From Edolisoma coerulescens (lineage: Eukaryota > Chordata > Aves > Passeriformes > Campephagidae): a stretch of 64,000 bases of DNA. Positions 59,901 through 64,000 of the stretch are shown piece by piece. A model generated the notes under the pieces. The model made no database searches and was not told the origin of the DNA. It saw only the letters and a list, made by a program, of their open reading frames with translations. Where the stretch lies: contig VWZW01004026.1 in NCBI GenBank assembly GCA_013397115.1, positions 744,652 through 808,651 of the forward strand, in the 5' to 3' direction. How positions within the stretch are numbered: position 1 is the stretch's first letter; each line of letters begins with the position of its first letter. Made by a program: the position numbers and the translations under genes.

Positions 59901-61862
59901 AATAGTTCAATTGTAAATACATCTTGACAGTCATTATATTAAAAAGTTATTTTTATTTAAGTCTAATATATTAAATTTTTATCATGTAACTAATAGGGCG
60001 CTGTCAATGAATTCCAGGCTTTATGCCTTCTCGAACCTGGCCATTTTCCCAAGTTGAACAGTTAACAGTTTAATAGCAGCTGATGTATATTGTGCAAGAG
60101 CGATGGCCTGGCTGTCAGTCTAGAAATGAAAGCTGCGTAAGAATAAGTACCAGTTCGGGCAGTGATGAGACTTCTAGAAACCAGGTGGGAGTGCTAATAG
60201 GGCCATATTATCAGCTGTTCATGACTGCTCACTTTTATCTTCTTGCATCCTGTGTGCTGCAGTAGACCTGCTCACTGCCCATGAATCTCATTTCTTACGA
60301 AGATACAGTTTAGCCCAGAGGTAGCATAAAGAGCACCATGATGTTGAATAGAAGATATGATTGAGGGAAATGACAGTAGTGTTGCTCTGACATTGCTGAT
60401 TTTGATAAGGAAGAGCTGTGTTTAGTGAATCCTGTCTTTTTCTACATAATTGTAATGTAAATTTGTTTATTGCTATTCTATATGTAACTCTTCTTTCTCC
60501 TTGTTCTTTAATCTTGAGACTCTTCCGTCTATCTGTTTCTGTTTCAAATTCTGCCTGGAAACTTAACCTTTCCTCTTCTGAATTGTTTTTATGATTGATA
60601 CCTCTCCTTCTTTCCCTCTGGTAAGTGCAGCCAAATGCCAGTACATATTGGTGAACTCTTCTATTTTGCTTGTAGTTTTCTACTGACCTCTTAATCAGTT
60701 GGCATTTAACTTCTTATAGACATCTTTTACATTTAATTAGACAATAGAATGTAACACAGTCATGCCACAATTCAATTTCTTCAGCTTGTTTAATAATAAA
60801 AAAAGGAACCAAACAAAACCCAGTTATAAGTCATACAGGTTTTTAAAGCAAATCAAGATTGCTAAATGCTGTTTGGGATAAGAAAACTTAAAAAATATGT
60901 TCTGAGCTTTATTAATTATAATGCTGACAGTGGAATTAGATTATTACTGAAAACAGTTGAAAACTAATACAGTTATGAACTATATATAATTCATAATATA
61001 TGAACCATATATAATATATTTAATAATATTTGTATATCGTATATAAAATATTTAATAATTAAAATATGTCTATAATTTAATAGCACTCTGTGTACTTTGT
61101 AATATATACTTGATTACACTTAAGACTTTCTTGGCCAAGGGAATATTTTCTGTTCTACAGTGGACAGGGTAGTCCTAAGGATTAAACATAGCTCATGCTT
61201 CTTAATTTTCCTTCTAAGGATTCTTCTGGCTAGCTATATAGAATGATTTTAATATAGTAAGTATAATTCAGGCTGGAATTTGATTTAGTAAGTCGTCTTG
61301 CTTCAAGCAACTGATAGATTTTGTTCATCAAAAAAATAAGTTTCAAGTCAACTGATATTTCTCATGCTATATTGTATTCATTACACATGTATTTCTTCCA
61401 GTACACAGTGCTAAGTGATTTTGAAGATGACTGCCAAAACACTAGGTATTCACTTGTGATGCTACCAGTTCTACATTTAAAAAAGCAGCCAAACAAAATC
61501 CCCCTCTTCCTCCAACACTGGTGGATAGCAGAGAACGATTGGGATGGAAGGAAGGATATGCTTAAGGCAGGAGTAGTGAAAATACTTGATGCTATTTTTA
61601 ACATCTGTGCATACGTGTTTTCTCTTTGCAAGAGTTAACTCTGTTTTCTTTTTTTTTAATTTTTGTTTGCTTGTTTTAAGTGGAAACAGTACTCAAGCAA
61701 ATGCAAACTCCAGAATCTCTCTGCATTCCCCATTTGACGTAGGACATACTGACCTACCAGATACTAAAAATGAGGACACTTTGGAACTACAGATGAAGCA
61801 GCTTAGCCTTCCTCAGTTCTGTGTTTCCATCTTGGAAAATGCAATACCTCTTCTAAGAACAG
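50888..61862 (+). CDS. RTTN: RTTN (rotatin), 5' part of the gene, exons 1-9, continues beyond the window
   Basis: Rotatin is a large armadillo-like protein of centrioles and ciliary basal bodies. In vertebrates it is needed for centriole elongation, ciliogenesis, left-right axis specification and brain growth. Nine exons (50888-50918, 51524-51711, 52926-53124, 54807-54896, 56065-56143, 57319-57433, 57952-58102, 59019-59184, 61681-61862) join with consistent phases into 1201 coding bases, that is 400 residues plus one base. Conserved pieces recognisable against the mammalian protein include [68 protein letters not shown] and [12 protein letters not shown]. The N-terminal 100 or so residues correspond to the rotatin N-terminal armadillo-like domain. 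The mammalian protein is about 2,226 residues, so roughly 18 percent is covered. There are no stops or frameshifts in the joined exons, so the gene looks intact. Splicing is GT-AG except intron 6, which has a GC donor. Confidence 0.96.
50919..51523 (+). other. RTTN: RTTN intron 1
   Basis: 605 bases. The first 190 bases are the right half of the CpG island, the rest AT-richer. It contains an imperfect tandem duplication at 51254-51304. Confidence 0.88.
51254..51304 (+). repeat. Imperfect 31-base tandem duplication
   Basis: GGCACCAGGTTATATCAGTA at 51254-51273 recurs as GGCACCGGATTATATCAGTA at 51285-51304, a 31-base offset with two mismatches. It appears to be a local duplication within intron 1. 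Confidence 0.9.
51524..51711 (+). CDS. RTTN: RTTN exon 2
   Basis: The acceptor GGGGCAG precedes GTCATGAACTG, completing the Gly codon and continuing [15 protein letters not shown]. The donor is ATCAAG|GTATGA. Its 188 bases end in phase 0 at about residue 73. It carries the strongly conserved [12 protein letters not shown] and [15 protein letters not shown] segments, part of the helical N-terminal rotatin domain. Confidence 0.95.
52187..52782 (-). mobile_element. ERVL-type solo LTR, interrupted by CR1
   Basis: The + strand begins TGTCATGGTTTAACCCCACT and ends ATTAACTCTACTTCAGCACA, matching a common avian ERV LTR (ERVL-like by memory; family name to be confirmed). On the minus strand, the likely sense, a TATA-like TCTATAAAGG falls at 52471-52480. 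No viral internal sequence is present, so this is a solo LTR. It is diverged and contains a CR1 insertion at about 52490-52551. No clean target duplication is visible (ATGGA before, ATGAT after). It lies antisense to RTTN in intron 2. Confidence 0.87.
52490..52551 (+). mobile_element. CR1 3'-end fragment nested in the LTR
   Basis: GGGACTAGATGATCTTTAAG then GTCCCTTCCAACCCAGGCCT and GTGATTCTGTGA is the hallmark CR1 3' terminus in + orientation. It splits LTR text: TATAGACTGAGCATG to the left and GGGCATATCCCTCTGGTCAG to the right belong together in this LTR type. It is therefore younger than the LTR. Confidence 0.88.
52926..53124 (+). CDS. RTTN: RTTN exon 3
   Basis: The acceptor TTAATGTAG is followed by CATCCACCTGCTGCC, encoding [20 protein letters not shown] and then [20 protein letters not shown]. 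The donor is CCAG|GTAAAT. Its 199 bases cover residues about 74-139 and end in phase 1. It completes the N-terminal armadillo-like block; the tail ([19 protein letters not shown]) is low in conservation. The exon sits just after the solo LTR in intron 2. Confidence 0.95.
53125..54806 (+). other. RTTN: RTTN intron 3
   Basis: 1682 bases, GT-AG, AT-rich. It has an A-rich tract at 53505-53527 (A15, G, A7). No gene or recognised transposon is seen. Confidence 0.92.
54807..54896 (+). CDS. RTTN: RTTN exon 4
   Basis: A strong T-rich acceptor (TTTTTTTTATTTTAG) precedes 90 bases encoding [20 protein letters not shown] followed by [10 protein letters not shown]. The donor is GTTG|GTATGT. It enters and leaves in phase 1, so skipping it would keep the frame. 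Mammalian rotatin has the matching TGYF and EVPPR segments here. Confidence 0.92.
54897..56064 (+). other. RTTN: RTTN intron 4
   Basis: 1168 bases, GT-AG, AT-rich, with a good polypyrimidine tract at the 3' end. Nothing else is recognised. Confidence 0.92.
56065..56143 (+). CDS. RTTN: RTTN exon 5
   Basis: The acceptor TGTTTTTTTGCAG precedes 79 bases encoding [20 protein letters not shown] and then VLSSNE. The donor is GAAAG|GTGCAG, a weak match to consensus. It enters in phase 1 and leaves in phase 2. [11 protein letters not shown] and [10 protein letters not shown] are highly conserved in rotatin. Compared with the mammalian protein, a few residues before KCLKF appear to be missing at the exon 4-5 junction. 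Confidence 0.92.
56144..57318 (+). other. RTTN: RTTN intron 5
   Basis: 1175 bases with GT-AG ends; the donor GTGCAG is weak. It has T runs near 56579-56589. Nothing else is recognised. Confidence 0.9.
57319..57433 (+). CDS. RTTN: RTTN exon 6, ends at a GC donor
   Basis: The acceptor ACTTGTAG precedes 115 bases encoding [20 protein letters not shown] and then [18 protein letters not shown]. It ends in phase 0 after CAG at 57431-57433. The following intron begins GCAAGA, so the donor is CAG|GCAAGA, a well-formed GC donor rather than GT. Homology fixes the junction: the conserved KIVQSLLSLL in mammals needs Q from this exon and S from the next. Confidence 0.94.
57434..57951 (+). other. RTTN: RTTN intron 6, GC-AG type
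   Basis: 518 bases beginning GCAAGA and ending TTTGCAG. The GC donor is required by the reading frame and protein homology. The other donor positions match consensus well, as is normal for GC introns. Confidence 0.9.
57952..58102 (+). CDS. RTTN: RTTN exon 7
   Basis: The acceptor TTTTGTCTTTGCAG precedes 151 bases encoding [20 protein letters not shown] and then [20 protein letters not shown]. The donor is CAAG|GTAGGT. It enters in phase 0 and leaves in phase 1 at about residue 284. The leucine-rich helical text fits the armadillo-like repeats of rotatin. Confidence 0.96.
58103..59018 (+). other. RTTN: RTTN intron 7
   Basis: 916 bases, GTAGGT to AAAG, AT-rich, with no recognised repeats or genes. 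Confidence 0.92.
59019..59184 (+). CDS. RTTN: RTTN exon 8
   Basis: The acceptor CATAAAG precedes 166 bases encoding the end of a Gly codon, [16 protein letters not shown], then [15 protein letters not shown] and [14 protein letters not shown]. The donor is CTAG|GTGAAT, and the exon leaves in phase 2. This Ser/Pro/Gly-rich linker is disordered-looking and conserved in mammals. The short AAAG acceptor is unusual-looking, but a T-rich tract precedes it and the peptide match supports it. Confidence 0.94.
59597..59626. repeat. Perfect inverted repeat, 11-base arms, 8-base loop
   Basis: AAATTTGTTGT at 59597-59607 is exactly complementary to ACAACAAATTT at 59616-59626. As RNA it would form a short hairpin. 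There is no sign of a transposon end around it. Confidence 0.9.
60975..61085. repeat. AT-only-like low-complexity tract
   Basis: Almost purely A/T sequence with recurring ATATTTAATAAT and TATATAAT words and many short palindromes. Confidence 0.8.
61681..61862 (+). CDS. RTTN: RTTN exon 9
   Basis: The acceptor TTGCTTGTTTTAAG precedes 182 bases encoding [20 protein letters not shown], then [15 protein letters not shown] and [14 protein letters not shown]. The donor is ACAG|GTGAGA. It leaves in phase 1 at about residue 400. The next mammalian residues (a segment starting GSRQV) are not found before the window ends, so intron 9 continues past 64000. Confidence 0.95.
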
Positions 61863-64000
61863 GTGAGAAGGTTTTGAGTTAAGTATTTAACTTATATATC
61901 TTTCACATCCTTAATACAAACCTTTCAAGAAGTTGGTGTTGTAAGGTGAGTACCTCAAATAAATAAGGCTTAGCTGATTACTGTTGTGCTGTGGCTAGTT
62001 GCAACAGGTCTTTTCTAGGGGCTTTGTTCAGGTCACAAAGCTTGAATCTTCTGATTGATTTTCAGAATTGCTTCAGAAGTTTTAAGTACTTTTAACTGGT
62101 AGTAGCAAGAGCTGAATGTGTGGTAGAAAAATGGTGTGGCAGGATAAAATGTCATTCAGGAAGATGAAAAAATAATCACTTTTAACCAAAGGTGTTCTGA
62201 TCTCTTTGAGCATAGAGTTTTCCTCCTGTTCAAGAAATAATAAACAAAAATTCTGGTGAAAGGCTTGTTTTTATTCTTACGAATGCAGTAACAAATGGTT
62301 TAAGAAACATAAGTAATGATAGTCTAATTGCAATTATGATCTTTGTTTTAATTTATAGAGGTTCTAAATTGCAAAGCTGTTTTGGAGGACAATGTTTTTG
62401 CTCCTAGGTTGTCTAAAATGGTATTTAGCTGTAAAATGTAATTCAAAACAGGTTTTGGTAAATGTGGTAAGATTTTCAATTACAGGAGCTGGAAATGTGC
62501 ATCTATCTATGACTAGGATACTAAAAGTTAGAGGCTTCAACTTATAAAAAGTCTATGAAATATGTATGAAAATTATTCAGTTCTCTTTTTTTTTTGTTAT
62601 AAACCAACTAAAATGAATTAAAGTTTTGTTTTTCCCTTTCAGAATAGTGATATTTAAATATTAATTAGTCACAAGCACATTCATGACTTCTAGCATCTTT
62701 TATTTATAATGTAAAACTGCAGAAAATGTATTTTCTATCTTTTCCATTTCTGGCGCCTGTCACTTCAAATCTGCAGAGTTTAAAGACAGTTTTTCTACCT
62801 TTCAAGATTCTTTCTTTCAATCTTATCATAGACCTAAAATAGTTTCACTTTCGGGTAAAGTTGATCTGTCTTTGTTTATCTTCCCCTCAGGTTTTTTACA
62901 CTTTTTAAACTCTACTCGGTGATATTTTTTCATTCTTCCACTGTGCTGTAATGAGACACAGATTGTGAGGAAACTAATATTTTTATCCTGTTCCTGTTGA
63001 TCTGAAAGCCTGTGATCTGAAGGCACACTGTGAGACAGTGTGATATTGTGAGACAGTAACACAGTTTCTCATGTGGTTATATTTTGGGTTGTTATCTTTA
63101 GTAAAATCAACAGGCATTTTTATGAACGTTATTTTCAACGTATATGGTATAGTGTAGATTTTATTCTAGATGTTTAAATTATTGGGTAAAGGAAAAACAG
63201 TAAGCTTATTGTAAAATTTGCTGCCTTTTATTTTGCAGTATAATGTGTATTTTAGTTAAGCTTAAATTCTATTCCTTGTGGAGATGTTCACTGGAATTTT
63301 TCTTCCTTTGTGCTGACTTGCCTTGTGAGTGAAGTCATTGCAGAAATCAGTAGTGATGTGGGGTTATTTTGGTTTTGGTTTGGGTTTTTTTTTGTTAAAA
63401 TAGAGAAATTTTTTAAGTTAAATTGGCAACGTTTTGCCTAAAATCAATGGAAAACAGCACTTCTGTGAGATAAGTAAAACCAAACCAAGCTTTCAAAAAG
63501 GCCTTGTGCCACTCTCTGTCATGTGCTCACCCAAAGCAGATCACTCAAGCTGCAAATTGCACGTTATCACTACATGTCTAGTCACATACAGAGATATAAA
63601 TTTTTCCTCAAGTATATCAACAAGATTTCTGCAGTGTGTAAAATTTACAAGAGAGAAAAAGCAACAAAGAAATTGATGTTTAATTATAACAAACAAGTAG
63701 AGCTTTATCTTTTTTAAACAGGTTTTGTTTTGAGGATTTTGAAGGATGCAGAATTTTTATGTTAGTTAAAAAATACATTGAAAATTCAATGGTGTTGGGT
63801 GAAATCCATCTATGATTTTAAATAGAAACATACCATCAACAAGTGACTGAGCCAACAGTTGCACTACACTGAATATTTAAGGAAAACTGTCACCGTATGG
63901 TTCCTTAGGTTGTCAGACAGTTTTGGCATCCTCACTTGTGTGAGGTTGAAAATATTTGGTCTGGCTCCAGATATTCTGCCTTGTTCTTCATGAAACCTTT
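61863..64000 (+). other. RTTN: RTTN intron 9, incomplete
   Basis: At least 2138 bases starting GTGAGA; no exon 10 is visible before the window ends. A short 18-base-offset repeat (TGTGAGACAGT at 63029-63039 and 63047-63057) is present. Open frames here are short and unrecognised. Confidence 0.85.

Larger units (their letters stand above)
59185..61680 (+). other. RTTN: RTTN intron 8
   Basis: 2496 bases, GT-AG. It contains a perfect 11-base inverted repeat at 59597-59626 and a very AT-rich tract at about 60975-61085. No gene or transposon is recognised. Confidence 0.93.

Noticed and set aside
1..64000. CRISPR arrays, bacterial operons, phage genes, tRNA or rRNA genes
   Set aside because: No spaced direct repeats, clustered ORFs or tRNA/rRNA-like sequence were seen; the window is vertebrate nuclear DNA.

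Overview
The window is vertebrate nuclear DNA, almost certainly from a bird. It has long AT-rich non-coding stretches, short exons with GT-AG splice sites, two CpG islands, CR1 LINE copies and avian-type endogenous retrovirus LTRs; the combination points to a neoavian bird, but the species cannot be read from this sequence. There is no bacterial, phage or CRISPR content, and most open frames are chance ORFs.

One protein-coding gene can be assembled with confidence. From 50888 rightward on the + strand lie nine exons of RTTN (rotatin), the centriole and ciliary-axis armadillo-like protein. Their reading phases all join, giving the first 400 residues of a protein that is about 2,200 residues long in mammals. 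The gene runs off the right edge in intron 9. Its CpG-island promoter (about 50590-51110) carries two ZNF143/STAF-type elements in opposite orientation plus ETS-like motifs. CR1 debris abuts it on the left.

The left part (1-17480) is AT-rich and holds one sizeable 5'-truncated CR1 element (3672-4940) with broken reverse transcriptase motifs. A second CpG island at about 17480-18830 is interrupted by a 488-base assembly gap (17876-18363). In human, SOCS6 is the head-to-head neighbour of RTTN, and its coding sequence sits in one exon behind a long 5'-UTR intron. I therefore infer that this island is the SOCS6 promoter and first exon on the minus strand, and that 1-17480 is SOCS6 intron 1, with the coding exon left of the window. 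No SOCS6 protein sequence is present here, so this rests on synteny only.

Between the two islands (about 18830-50120) is a gene desert of about 31 kb. It holds a complete-looking solo ERV LTR (33156-34088), short low-complexity tracts and several slightly GC-richer patches of unknown nature. RTTN intron 2 holds another solo LTR (52187-52782) that was itself broken by a small CR1 insertion.

I found no convincing undescribed system. The most useful second looks are the GC-AG intron 6 of RTTN, the paired ZNF143 motifs, an out-of-frame uORF overlapping the RTTN start, the nested LTR/CR1, the gap inside the left CpG island, and a few exon-like minus-strand segments that could contradict the SOCS6-intron reading.
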